27,500 nt of DNA from Symbiodinium natans (taxonomy: Eukaryota; Sar; Dinophyceae; Suessiales; Symbiodiniaceae): NCBI GenBank assembly GCA_905221605.1, contig CAJNDS010001913.1, forward strand, positions 172,501 through 200,000, written 5' to 3'. The notes under the pieces were generated by a model. That model searched no databases and was not told the DNA's origin. It was given only the letters and a program-made list of their open reading frames with translations. Each line of letters starts with the position of its first letter. The stretch's first letter is position 1. Below are positions 14,898 to 23,412 of this stretch, in pieces. A program made the position numbers and the translations under genes.

Positions 14898-17800
14898 GGA
14901 GGGTGAATGAAGGGCTGCCAGAGGTGTCGTTTCGCCTCAATCTCTTGAGATACCACCTGGACTTGGACACCAACCCTTCGTTGACGTCGGTCGTGAAATA
15001 CCACTCGAACCTCCTGGGCGAGTATGAGCAGATCGCCTACCGTGGTCGCAACAAGCAACCCCCAACCTTGAAGGGCCTGAGCGCTGAGGTGTCGACAACC
15101 ACTACAAGTGAGGGGGCCGAGTCTCCAAGCAGGACGGGAGCCAGCAAGGTTCCGTGTCGGTTCTTCATGAGTGACTCGGGATGCAAAAAGGGGCGGTCAT
15201 GCGCCTTCAAGCACGACTTCGTGGACAAGAAAGACAAGGGCTCCAGATGTTGGACATGTGGATCCAAGCAGCACAAGGGCAAGGGCTGTCCTCGTCGAGA
15301 AGAAGGTCCTGGAAGTGGAGGTACACCTGTGACTCCGAAGGCCAAGGCGAAGGCGCAACAACCGAAGCCCCAATCACCTCCAACTTTGGCGACAGCGATG
15401 GCTACAGCTAAATCTTCGGCTACACCTGAACCAACTGCAACCACGGAGCCTGCCTCTGGGAGTGATGGTGCGACGGTGGTGGTTGGAGAGCCTGTGAGCC
15501 CGGTGGAAATGAAGGAGCTCATGGAGCAAGCCCAGGCCATGCTGAAGGAGATGCGACAGCTCAAGACCATGATGTTCGTGGGCAAGGGGATGCGGGAGCT
15601 CAGAGACCCCTGCGAGCTGCAGGATGGGACCACAGGACTCTTGGACAGTGGAGCTTCACACCCGTTTAGGTCTGCGACTGAGGAGGAGCTTAGAAGGGCC
15701 GAAAATGTGGAGGTCCAGCTTGCGGATGGAGGAAGTGTGGTCCTGAAGCAGGGTGAGAATGGGACGTTGTTCCCTACTACATCGGGTACTTCGAGCAAGG
15801 CATCACCTATCGTTCCCCTAGGCGCCTTGGTTGAGGAGTTGGGTTGCGACATCAAGTGGAACAAGGAGGATGGGATGGTGGTCACCCATCCTGAATCTGG
15901 CCCCATACCAACCAAGGTGGTGGGATCGTGCCCAACGATCTCTGAGAAGCAGGCCCTGAGTCTCATACGTGAGCTAGAAGAACGCAAGATGCTGGCCCTC
16001 AAGAAGAACACCAATGAAACCGAGCAGGCCTTGAAGATCGCCTCCGCGAAGAAAACGTATCGAAGCTTGCTCCAGGGCTACCTAGCTTCGGGTTGTAGGA
16101 CGTCGTTGCTGGCAGCCATCAATGCGGAGGACTCAATCTACAAGGCGGTGCCGGAGCAAATTAAGTCGACCCTGGCAGAAGACCTGGTGTTGGACGACAA
16201 GGCTGGCTGGAAATACCTTCAGGCATTCCCTATGAACAGACGGAGGAGAAGAAGATTGATGTCGTCATCCTGGATCGTACACATCTGTCATGGTGGCGCG
16301 AAGTCTTGGAAGGGATCGGAGCAGATTCTGGAACAGGACGGCATGATGGTGGTGCACATCGATGCAGAGGCCAGCAAGGCCTTTGGATTGAGGCAAATGG
16401 CTGGAGCTTACAGGGCTTTGCTATGGGCCGCAGCCACCGGCAGAGTTGCTGGAGTTGTTGGTGGACCGCCGAGGTGGAGTGGCAATCGGGACGAGCAGAT
16501 GCTGAAGCAGATGATGGTCTGGGAGGTGGCAAGGGAATCTGCAGCGGGTCAACAAGGGCGAGATCCTTTCTTTGAGGGAAGGGTGGCTATGGGTGGTGGA
16601 GAGCTGCTTGGAACGATGGAGCTTTGGGATGAGTTCGCTAAGGGCAACTGGCTGCATCAGCATTGCGCGACAGTTTCAGGACATGAAGAGCGACTTGTGA
16701 CCACCTCATCGACACGCACCTCAACATCCTCAAGGGAGTCTCTGGTAGAAGCCATCGAAGAATGGAAGCACTCCCCGACCCTTGTCCAACTTCAAGCACT
16801 ACGTCCACCCAGGCGCTTTGCCGACATGACTGACAAGGAGCTGGAATACTGGAAGGACCATGTGCGAAGTGGTCACCACAGATTTGACAAGAGGTGTCGT
16901 ACCTGTGTCAAGGCGTCAGGAACTGGTCGACAACATCGGCGGGTTTCCACACCAAGCTCATATGTCATCAGCTACGATGTTGTTGGGCCGCTGAAGGAGC
17001 GGAAGGGAAGACTTCATGACGTTAGCGCCGGACCGGTGGTTATCGACCCTCGAAGGGCACACCTGGTGAAGCCTTGGAAGGGAGACAGGTTGGTGCTTAT
17101 CGCCTACAACATCCGAGAGCCATGGAGGTTGGTGCCCAAGGACAAGGAGCAACTGGATGCCCTGGGTTTCAATGTGTCGGAAGAGGACTACGAGCGGCCG
17201 GTGTTGAAGGTGATGAATGCTCATGCAAGGGTACCTGAGGAGGAGACCTCGTTCGCCGAGAAGATGAAGGAAGCGGTGGTCGAACTCTCCATGGTCATAG
17301 AAGACTTGAAAAACAGGGAGAAATCGTTGAAGCTTCTCCTTGAGGAGGAGGAGACCCTTGCTGAACAGCTGCGACGAGCTCGTGGCGTTGTACATGAAGA
17401 CTTGAGTGGCCTCCAAGAACGCGTCGCAGAATTTCTACAAGGAGTCGGAGGGCAACTTGATGGTGCGGTACAAGCCAGAGAGCATCACCTGATGGCCTTG
17501 GCAATGGAGCCCGAGACGGAGGTGGATTACGAGCGAATGTTGGAGGAATTGCGGGAACCCCTGGAGGTCGTTCACACTGTGCCTCTGGCCCAGGTGAAGG
17601 CTCACCTGAAGAAGTGGGTGGCGGCAATCAAAAGGGAGGTGAAGGCTCTCTTTGAATCAGGCACCCTTCGAGCAGTGGACGACGATGAGGCCAAGAAGCT
17701 TGAGCTGGAGGGACGCCTACGCACGGTTCCGGCAAAGGGAATCTTCACCTTGAAACCAGCATCGGTGCCTGAGGACCTCTACAAAAGAAAATGCAGAGTC

Positions 17801-20065
17801 GTCCTGTGTGGAAATTACATTCCACCAGAAGGTACATCCATGGATGTCTTTGCAGGAGGCTCGTCGGCTGAAGCGGTCAGGGTTGCGCTATCCATTGCTG
17901 GGGCGAGGAGATGGTCTGGAGCAATTTCGGACATAACCTCCGCTTTCCTCTTGGCAGAGTGGCCAAGGAACCTTCCGAAGTACGCCATCAAGGCTCCGAA
18001 GGTGGTGTACGACGCCGACCTGAAGGATATCTGCGAAGGAAAGACATGGGTGGTGGACCGTCCGTTGTATGGCCTTCGGGAATCACCTGCCTTGTGGAGC
18101 TCCTGTCGGAATGATCGCTTCATGAAGGGCAAGATCCCATTCCAGGGTGGCTTCCTTCGCCTCGAACCTCTGGTTTCAGAGCCGGACATCTGGAAGGTGT
18201 TGGATGAGAAAGGGAACTTGTGCGGCTTAACCGTGACCTATGTCGATGATTTCCTCTACCTTGGACCGCCGGACATCATCGAGGCAATGGACAGCTGGGT
18301 CAGAAGTGAATGGCCGGCCTCTCCCTTGGAATGGATCAACGCCGAAACCCCGTCTCGATATCTTGGAATGGAGCTATGGCATCGTGATGGGCAATACCTG
18401 ATTGGTCAAGCGGGCTACATTCGGGACTTGCTACGAAGTTACGACCTCCTGGATGCAAGGCCAACTCAAACTCATGTTCCCCGTGAATGGCTCGATGGCG
18501 ACCACGAGGCACAGGAGGAGTACAGCGAACAAGAATTACGCCAAGCCCAAAAACAAGTGGGAGAGCTTTTGTGGATTACCACAAGATCTCGACCCGATGT
18601 CCAGTACGTTGTCAATTGGATGGCTTCTGCGGTGACGCGAAGGCCTCGGATGATATCTCAAGTTGGAGTACGACTCTTGTCCTATGTCGCAGGCACCTTG
18701 AACATGAAGCTCGTTGTTGGACAGCCAGCTGTGAAGGATGAGGCGCTGCGACAAGTTGGGCATCTTGAGAGGTACCGGATGTCTGGTGCAAGGGAGCTGA
18801 TTGGCAGTGAAGATGTGCTGCTGAAGATTGAGGCATATTCGGATGCCAGCTTCTCGCCACATGGAGAAAGAAGCTATGGGGCTTCCGTCATCACAGTGAA
18901 CGACTGTGTGGTCTCATGGAAGGCTGGAAAGCAGGCGTTCGCTACCATGTCAGTGGCGGAGGCAGAATTGTACTCTGGGGCCGAAGCTGCCTTGCTAGTG
19001 GAAAGCCTGGGATGTGTCGTGGACGAGATCCTGAATGCGGTCGTGCAACGGGTGTTACGAATTGACAACACATCTGCTTTGAGTCTTCTTGGTGGTGGGC
19101 CTGGAAGCTGGAGGACTCGGCGCTTGAAGGTTCGATGCTCTTCAGTCCGAGACATGGTGCTGTCGAGTGCTCTAAGACTGGAGCACGTTCCAGGCGAGGG
19201 CCAATTGGCAGACTTGAGTACAAAGGTGCATGGCCAGGACCGTCTCCGAGCCCTCCTACAACTCTGGGGTTTCGTTGACATTCCCACTGGCCGGAACAGG
19301 CAACAGCAGCAGCAATGCATGGTGAGGCTTGTGTGCATGCTGATCATGATGCAGGTCGGCGGTGTGCAAGCAGATGAGAATGAGGACGGCGATGGGGAGG
19401 GAGCCTACTATGGACTGCAACCGGAGCTGACAATGGTGGGATGCTTGGTGGTGGTTGCAGCTGTGGCGCTATGGGAGGGCATCAAGTGGGTGATCGCCTT
19501 CGCTTTTGAGGACCGCCTCGAGACAAGAAGAGCTCGAAGGATGCTTCGGTTACAACAGAGGGCACGACAAGCAGCTGATCAGGCTGTCGAGGAGCTTTTC
19601 GAGGGACAAGGACAGCAAGTTCCTCGAGAAGTTCCACAGGTCCCTCGAGAAGTTCCACAGGTCCATCGAGAAGTTCCACAGGTCCATCGAGAAGTTCCAC
19701 AGGTCCATCGAGAAGTTCCACAGGTCCCAGAAGAATGGCTGGATGAGCACCGTCGTCGCTGTCATGTGGAGGTCCAAACTATGCCGCTTGAAACAGACTT
19801 CCGAGGATTCGTTGGGCCCTTCTACATGACTGCCAATGGGGAGACGGTCCACTCCAGTGATGTGTGCGAGGGACTACGACATCGAAACGTGAACAGACCC
19901 TTGGTCAGATCGAGGTACTGCAATTATTGCACGAGCGACCGAATGCTGCTCATGTACCGGTCCCAGCACCCGGAGACTCAGTATCCACTCACACCTATGA
20001 GCCAGGCAGCCTCCTCGACTATGAGCACTCCAGTTCGGCGCTTGGGTGTTTCCAGAAGTGGATGA
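14807..20065 (+). CDS. pol: Gag C-terminus and Pol of element 2
   Basis: 5.26-kb open frame; residues from ATG 14807, which is not a native start because the frame continues gag at about 14822. Gag fingers: C117-x8-C126-x5-C132-x3-H136 and CCHC at 148-161. Protease LLDSGASH (D280). A reduced methyltransferase-like part has IVHICHGG and GGPPRW (552-557) where element 1 has GGPPC. Integrase finger H685, H690, C697, C700 and SYDVVGP (D724), but no D2 or E. Then the end of the oxygenase-like domain, AHLVKPWKGDR (H752, R761). A strong coiled coil at about 17250-17420. RT: SDITSAFL, RPLYGL, YVDD (18239-18250). RNase H: YSDASF, AEAEL, RIDNTS. C-terminus: two hydrophobic segments (19320-19372, 19428-19508), a 21-bp repeat, H-x4-C and CNYC. 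Confidence 0.88.
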   Translation: MGSMAEKRSSDLGLQTPDPSLLLRGLDGAVRRVNEGLPEVSFRLNLLRYHLDLDTNPSLTSVVKYHSNLLGEYEQIAYRGRNKQPPTLKGLSAEVSTTTTSEGAESPSRTGASKVPCRFFMSDSGCKKGRSCAFKHDFVDKKDKGSRCWTCGSKQHKGKGCPRREEGPGSGGTPVTPKAKAKAQQPKPQSPPTLATAMATAKSSATPEPTATTEPASGSDGATVVVGEPVSPVEMKELMEQAQAMLKEMRQLKTMMFVGKGMRELRDPCELQDGTTGLLDSGASHPFRSATEEELRRAENVEVQLADGGSVVLKQGENGTLFPTTSGTSSKASPIVPLGALVEELGCDIKWNKEDGMVVTHPESGPIPTKVVGSCPTISEKQALSLIRELEERKMLALKKNTNETEQALKIASAKKTYRSLLQGYLASGCRTSLLAAINAEDSIYKAVPEQIKSTLAEDLVLDDKAGWKYLQAFPMNRRRRRRLMSSSWIVHICHGGAKSWKGSEQILEQDGMMVVHIDAEASKAFGLRQMAGAYRALLWAAATGRVAGVVGGPPRWSGNRDEQMLKQMMVWEVARESAAGQQGRDPFFEGRVAMGGGELLGTMELWDEFAKGNWLHQHCATVSGHEERLVTTSSTRTSTSSRESLVEAIEEWKHSPTLVQLQALRPPRRFADMTDKELEYWKDHVRSGHHRFDKRCRTCVKASGTGRQHRRVSTPSSYVISYDVVGPLKERKGRLHDVSAGPVVIDPRRAHLVKPWKGDRLVLIAYNIREPWRLVPKDKEQLDALGFNVSEEDYERPVLKVMNAHARVPEEETSFAEKMKEAVVELSMVIEDLKNREKSLKLLLEEEETLAEQLRRARGVVHEDLSGLQERVAEFLQGVGGQLDGAVQAREHHLMALAMEPETEVDYERMLEELREPLEVVHTVPLAQVKAHLKKWVAAIKREVKALFESGTLRAVDDDEAKKLELEGRLRTVPAKGIFTLKPASVPEDLYKRKCRVVLCGNYIPPEGTSMDVFAGGSSAEAVRVALSIAGARRWSGAISDITSAFLLAEWPRNLPKYAIKAPKVVYDADLKDICEGKTWVVDRPLYGLRESPALWSSCRNDRFMKGKIPFQGGFLRLEPLVSEPDIWKVLDEKGNLCGLTVTYVDDFLYLGPPDIIEAMDSWVRSEWPASPLEWINAETPSRYLGMELWHRDGQYLIGQAGYIRDLLRSYDLLDARPTQTHVPREWLDGDHEAQEEYSEQELRQAQKQVGELLWITTRSRPDVQYVVNWMASAVTRRPRMISQVGVRLLSYVAGTLNMKLVVGQPAVKDEALRQVGHLERYRMSGARELIGSEDVLLKIEAYSDASFSPHGERSYGASVITVNDCVVSWKAGKQAFATMSVAEAELYSGAEAALLVESLGCVVDEILNAVVQRVLRIDNTSALSLLGGGPGSWRTRRLKVRCSSVRDMVLSSALRLEHVPGEGQLADLSTKVHGQDRLRALLQLWGFVDIPTGRNRQQQQQCMVRLVCMLIMMQVGGVQADENEDGDGEGAYYGLQPELTMVGCLVVVAAVALWEGIKWVIAFAFEDRLETRRARRMLRLQQRARQAADQAVEELFEGQGQQVPREVPQVPREVPQVHREVPQVHREVPQVHREVPQVPEEWLDEHRRRCHVEVQTMPLETDFRGFVGPFYMTANGETVHSSDVCEGLRHRNVNRPLVRSRYCNYCTSDRMLLMYRSQHPETQYPLTPMSQAASSTMSTPVRRLGVSRSG
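19619..19723 (+). repeat. Five 21-bp tandem repeats in the C-terminal module
   Basis: Five units of the form GTCCATCGAGAAGTTCCACAG (first two with CTC). They encode heptads V-P/H-R-E-V-P-Q between the membrane segment and the cysteine motif of element 2. The last three units are identical. Confidence 0.95.
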
Positions 20066-20206
20066 GCTGAAGGATGAGGATGAAGCATGTGGGCCAGTGT
20101 TTGGGCAGGGTGGAACCTTGAGCCGAACGTAATTCTGGCAAGGAATTCGATGAGGCATTGGCGATTGGCCGATGCAAGAAGCGTACACCTCCCGAAGGGA
20201 ATGTAC
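20066..20206 (+). other. 3' untranslated region of element 2
   Basis: Between the pol stop and the polypurine tract; no open frame or repeat of note. Confidence 0.6.
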
Positions 20207-20215
20207 GAGGAGGAG
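20207..20215 (+). other. Polypurine tract of element 2
   Basis: GAGGAGGAG directly before the 3' LTR. Confidence 0.75.
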
Positions 20216-20467
20216 TGCAGGAGTTGCCATCGCCACCGAAGCGGAGCTTTGGGTCAAACAGGTGGCATGTATGTCATGAAGGCCATGAAGGCGGAAAGCC
20301 ATGAAGGCCATGAAGACATGAAGGCCATGAAGGCAATGAAGGCATGAAGGCCAAAACGGTTTTCAGATAGAGCATACAGGTTGCATCTTTGCTGTTCGTG
20401 GAAAAATCAATTCGAATCCGTCCGTGCCCCATGGCATTCTGGTGCTTGCAGCTCTGAGCCATCATCA
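20216..20467 (+). repeat. 3' LTR of element 2
   Basis: 252 bp, no mismatch to the 5' LTR; followed by ACCCT (20468-20472), the target duplication. Confidence 0.96.
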
Positions 20468-20505
20468 ACCCTTATCCCTACAAGCCCCTCAACCCAAAGC
20501 CTTAG

Positions 20506-20574
20506 TGGCGTCCCTTCCGAGGCTCCGACGCACCAACTTCCGACGAAACCTCTCAGGGTCTACGTACCTGTATT
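20506..20574 (+). CDS. Candidate exon 6 of the telomere-repeat gene
   Basis: A 69-base island after CCTTAG and before GTTTAGGG, just downstream of element 2. With one carried G it reads VASLPRLRRTNFRRNLSG and STYLY, ending with one T (phase 1). Another frame is also open (GVPSEAPTHQLPTK), so the choice rests on the phase chain with exons 5 and 7. Confidence 0.5.
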
Positions 20575-21074
20575 GTTTAGGGTTTAGGGTTTAGGGTTTA
20601 GGGTTTAGGGTCTAGGGTCTAGGGTCTAGGGTCTAGGGTCTAGGGTCTAGGGTTTAGGGTTTGGGTTTAGTCTTTGTGGTCTTTACCCGGGCCGTCAAGC
20701 TACCATATGGCAACCCCTGCAAGTCCCAAGTATATACATGTAGGTTCTAGACCCTTAGGGAACCCTCATCAGATCCCTGAAGCAATTCCCCAGATCCGTA
20801 AACCCAAAACCCTAAACCCTAATCCGAAGCCCTTAACCCTACAAACTAAACCCTAAACCCCAAACCCTAGCCCTAAACCCTAAACCCGAAAGCCTTAACC
20901 CTGAAACTAAACCCTTAGCCCAACCCTGAACTCTAAACCTTAGCCCTAATCCCTAAACCCTGAGCCCTAACCCCTAAACCCTGCAGCCCAAACCACCGAA
21001 GTTTCCCTAAACTCTAAACCTTAGCCCTAATCCCTAAACCCTTAGCCCTAACCCCTAAACCCTAAACCCTGCAG
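20575..21074 (+). repeat. Telomere-like intron 6
   Basis: Starts with GTTTAGGG units, passes through six TCTAGGG units, and from about 20805 to 21074 is CCCTAAA-type, ending CCCTAAACCCTGCAG. A textbook case of inverted telomere-like ends. It contains a tandem duplication that includes the start of exon 7 (20931-21005, copy of 21012-21093). Confidence 0.6.
20611..20652 (+). repeat. (TCTAGGG)6 variant array
   Basis: Six perfect heptamers with the same T-to-C change, bounded on both sides by TTTAGGG. Confidence 0.95.
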
Positions 21075-21093
21075 CCCAAACCACTGAAGTTTC
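20931..21093 (+). repeat. Tandem duplication of intron 6 end plus exon 7 start
   Basis: CTCTAAACCTTAGCCCTAAT...CTGCAGCCCAAACCAC(C/T)GAAGTTTC occurs at 20931-21005 and 21012-21093 with small indels. Each copy carries the acceptor CTGCAG and the first seven codons of exon 7 (QTTEVSL). Confidence 0.85.
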
Positions 21094-21149
21094 ACTGAGA
21101 AGGCGCGCCCTCGGTCTGGGCAGCGAAGATGAGGCCTGGGTTCGTCGCA
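21075..21149 (+). CDS. Candidate exon 7 of the telomere-repeat gene
   Basis: A 75-base island between CCCTGCAG and GTGTTTAGGG. With one carried T it reads S-QTTEVSLRRRALGLGSED and EAWVRR, ending with one A (phase 1). Phase agrees with exon 6. Third positions are GC-rich in this frame. Product unknown. Confidence 0.55.
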
Positions 21150-21465
21150 GTGTTTAGGGTTTAGGGTTTAGGGCTAGGGTTTAGGGGGTTTAGGGTTTAG
21201 GGCTAGGTTTGGGGTTTCGGGTTCAGGGTTTAGGGTTTAGGGTGTTACATATTTTTGCTTGGAGTTTTCTCCTGCCGGAAGGCGGTTTAACAGATTGGGT
21301 TTTGTCGTTGGGGCTGTTAAAGTTTAAGGTAGTACATTGTTTTACTTTTTCGCGTGTAGGGTGTGATGGGCGTAGGGTTGGGCGTGCAGTGCTTCGGGTC
21401 AGGGTCTGGGGTGACCCGAATAGCCTAAACCCTACACCCTAACGCTGCACTTGGGGCCCGCGCAG
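21150..21465 (+). repeat. Telomere-like introns around micro-exon 7b
   Basis: Starts GTGTTTAGGGTTTAGGG and ends CCTAAACCCTACACCCTAACG...CGCGCAG. The middle holds mixed sequence and one possible 20-base exon (21265-21284). Confidence 0.5.
21265..21284 (+). CDS. Possible 20-base micro-exon 7b
   Basis: Lies between ATATTTTTGCTTGGAG (pyrimidine-rich acceptor) and GTTTAACAG. With the A carried from exon 7 it reads IFSCRKA and ends in phase 0, exactly what exon 8 needs. It was found by looking for a phase fix, so support is weak. Confidence 0.25.
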
Positions 21466-21530
21466 GTCAAAGTGTCAAAGGTCAAAGAGACGGTGAACCT
21501 CATTGCCGAGAAGGTCGTTGTCTGCCGGCA
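21466..21530 (+). CDS. Candidate exon 8 of the telomere-repeat gene
   Basis: A 65-base island after CCCGCGCAG. Phase 0 gives VKVSKVKETVNLIAEKVVVC plus R and two bases, with strongly coding-like codon use (GTC, AAG, GAG, CTC, GCC). It ends CA before GAACCC, a GA donor leading into CCCTAAA-type sequence. Confidence 0.55.
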
Positions 21531-21913
21531 GAACCCTAAACCCTAAACCCTAAACCCTAGCCCTAAACCCTAAACCTTAGCCCTAAACCCTAAACCCGAA
21601 ACCCTAAACGCTAAACTCCTGGGTTCAGGTGAGGGGCTTAAGGTTTAGGGCTGGGGTTGGAGAATATTCAGCGAACAGGACGGCTTAGCCATGTCTGACA
21701 TGTCAAAGAAGATCTAGGTACCTTAATAATTAGAACCGGCTTTTTTTTGGGGGAGGGGGGTACGGGTACTTTGTAGTAAAGTTATAGGGTTTAGGGTTTG
21801 GGGTTTGCGGTTTAGGGTCGCTTCTCTACATTGTGGTCCCTTTTGGGATACCCTAAATATCCAACCCTAACCCTAAACCTCCAACCCCAAGCCTGATGAT
21901 TCTTGAATCCGAG
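21531..21913 (+). repeat. Telomere-like intron 8
   Basis: Starts GAACCCTAAACCC and so has CCCTAAA orientation at its left end, unlike most. TTTAGGG-type sequence lies in the middle (21780-21820) and CCCTAAC/CCTAAACC before the acceptor AATCCGAG. A T8 then G-rich tract lies at about 21741-21760. Confidence 0.45.
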
Positions 21914-21977
21914 GACCGCATCCCAAATGGCCTGGATGCCGTGGGCTGGGCTGCGCAGGCTGCTGCAGGCCACTAGG
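21914..21977 (+). CDS. Candidate exon 9 of the telomere-repeat gene
   Basis: A 64-base island after AATCCGAG and before GTTAGGGTTTAGGG. With the two bases from exon 8 it reads Q-TASQMAWMPWAGLRRLLQAT-R and ends in phase 0. An alternative frame (DRIPNGLDAVGWAAQAAAGH) would need a GC donor before its stop. Both look protein-like. Confidence 0.45.
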
Positions 21978-22960
21978 GTTAGGGTTTAGGGTTGAGGGTT
22001 TAGTTTAGGGTTTAGGGTTTAGGGTTTAGGGTTTAGGGTTTAGGGTTTAGGGTTTAGGGTTTAGGGTTTAGGGTTTAGGGTTTAGGGTTTAGGGTGTACA
22101 GGGTCGTAACATGGGCCCTTCAAATGGGCACTTCAAGGATTCTGAAGTATGGGCGCTTGGGATGTATGGGGTGTATAAGGGATATAAGGGTTTAGGGTTT
22201 AGGGTGAAAAGGGCCCGCACTAGGGGACCATGTAACTACCCAAGAGTTCAGGGTTTAGGATCTAGAGGGTTTAGGGCGCTGATGCGGTAGAGACTCAGGT
22301 TACGGGATGCCGTAGGTTAAGAGATTTAGGGTTGCAGGTTGCGGGGTTTAGGGTTAGTCATGGGTTTCTGTACTACTAACCCCCTCTATACTACCCCGCC
22401 AGGGCCCCAAGAATCCTCCCTTGAACAACCTTAATTAGGCTTAATCATTCCTAAATAGCCTTAATTATGGGGGCAACCTAAAAGAATATAAAAGGGGTAA
22501 GAGGGGAACCCATGAAGAGTGTTTTGGATCGTCTTTTGTTGGTGTCTGTAGTGTTTAGAGTTGAAGGTTATGGGCTTTGGGCCAAAGAACTCAAATTTTG
22601 AGATCATAGGTGCATGCCCTTTGCAATGTGCTCGTTTAGATGTTTTGTCCCCGAATGTGGGTTGAAGATGACTAGGGTTGAGGGTTCAGGGTTTGTAGGT
22701 GAGGGTTCAGGTTGTTGTATTTGGTTGCGGAGTCGTTTTCAGGGTTTTTGCATTGTTGAGGAATTGGTTGAAAGGATTTGGAGTTCAAGGCGGAGTGCGC
22801 TAGGCTTGAACAGGTCTATAGAATCTGGTTATGGGGATTTCTCTTTCTACCTTACAAAAGCCTAAAACCCTAAACCCTAAACCCTAACCCTAAACCCTAA
22901 ACCACAAACCCTAAGCCCTAAACCCTAAACCCTAAACCCTAAAGGCCCGAAAGTGCCAAG
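21978..22960 (+). repeat. Telomere-like intron 9
   Basis: Begins GTTAGGG and a (TTTAGGG)13 array, ends with CCCTAAA units (22862-22942) and AAGTGCCAAG. About 22370-22860 is largely non-telomeric, AT-richer and without a convincing exon; one 83-codon open frame there has no support. Confidence 0.5.
22004..22094 (+). repeat. (TTTAGGG)13 array
   Basis: Thirteen perfect heptamers, the longest pure array in the window. Confidence 0.97.
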
Positions 22961-23020
22961 TCCCTAGACGGAATTCTGAAACGTCGCGCACACGCAACCC
23001 AGCCCTCAAACCAACTTCGG
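22961..23020 (+). CDS. Candidate exon 10 of the telomere-repeat gene
   Basis: Sixty bases from GTGCCAAG to GTTTAGGG. Phase 0 reads SLDGILKRRAHATQPSNQLR and ends in phase 0, matching exon 9 and exon 11. CCCTAAA arrays lie to the left and TTTAGGG to the right. Confidence 0.55.
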
Positions 23021-23268
23021 GTTTAGGGTTTAGGGTTTAGGGTCTAGGGTACACACGCTGAACCCGATAAACCCTAAACCCTGAACCCTGAATCCTAATC
23101 TTTAAACCCTAACCCCGATACACCCGAAGTCCTACCCCTGTAACCCTAAACCCTGTAAAAAAGCCCAAACCCTGTGAACCCTAAACCCTAAACCCTCAAC
23201 CCTAAACCCTAAACCCTAAACCCTAAACCCTAAACCCTAAACCCTAAACCCTAACCTTAAACAAACAG
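23021..23268 (+). repeat. Telomere-like intron 10 (248 bp)
   Basis: The cleanest short example: it starts with GTTTAGGGTTTAGGGTTTAGGG and, after 40 bases, is CCCTAAA-type to the end, with seven perfect units at 23200-23248 and the acceptor AACAAACAG. The ends can pair. Confidence 0.6.
23200..23248 (-). repeat. (CCCTAAA)7 array
   Basis: Seven perfect heptamers on the minus strand, 20 bases from the acceptor of exon 11. Confidence 0.97.
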
Positions 23269-23340
23269 CCCCACGAGGCGCTGTGCAGGGCATTCTGGCC
23301 CAGCCGTCTGAGGCGGCGAAGCCACGAGGAAAAGGCCTGG
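23269..23340 (+). CDS. Candidate exon 11 of the telomere-repeat gene
   Basis: Seventy-two bases from AACAAACAG to GTTTAGGG. Phase 0 reads PHEALCRAFWPSRLRRRSHE and EKAW, ending in phase 0. Exon 10 to 11 is the best-supported junction: both exons are clean, in phase and separated by the 248-bp intron. Confidence 0.6.
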
Positions 23341-23412
23341 GTTTAGGGTTTAGGGTTTAGAGTTTAGGGTTTGGGGTTTGGGGTTTAGGGTTTAGGGTTT
23401 AGTTTAGGGCAT

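Larger units (their letters stand above)
12698..20467 (+). mobile_element. Copia-type LTR retrotransposon, element 2
   Basis: A 7,770-bp element with 252-bp identical LTRs (TG...CA), ACCCT target duplication (12693-12697 and 20468-20472), internal tRNA primer site and polypurine tract. It shares the domain plan of element 1 but is a different lineage. It keeps Gag with CCCH and CCHC fingers, protease, integrase finger and first Asp, RT, RNase H and a C-terminal membrane/zinc module. The methyltransferase-like Cys, integrase D2 and E, and oxygenase HxD are gone through frame-preserving deletions, so it should not integrate with its own enzyme. One -1 frame break inside gag (14823-14826). Identical LTRs mean a very recent insertion, likely helped by a full element. 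Confidence 0.93.
2554..20505 (+). other. Candidate 18-kb intron 5 hosting both retrotransposons
   Basis: Opens GATAAGCCCTAAACC and closes with CCCTAC/AACCCAAAG-type sequence and CCTTAG. Apart from CCCTAAA-type sequence at 2554-2676 and 12650-12697, the whole length is two LTR retrotransposons. The exons on both sides (5 and 6) join in phase 1. If the elements are recent, the older intron would have been only about 0.2 kb. Confidence 0.4.

Noticed and set aside
15037-16014. 325-codon minus-strand frame opposite pol of element 2
   Set aside because: Antisense shadow of a strongly supported gene with conserved zinc fingers and protease motif on the + strand.
22614-22865. 83-codon open frame in intron 9
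   Set aside because: No motif, no suitable splice context; its length is within chance expectation here.
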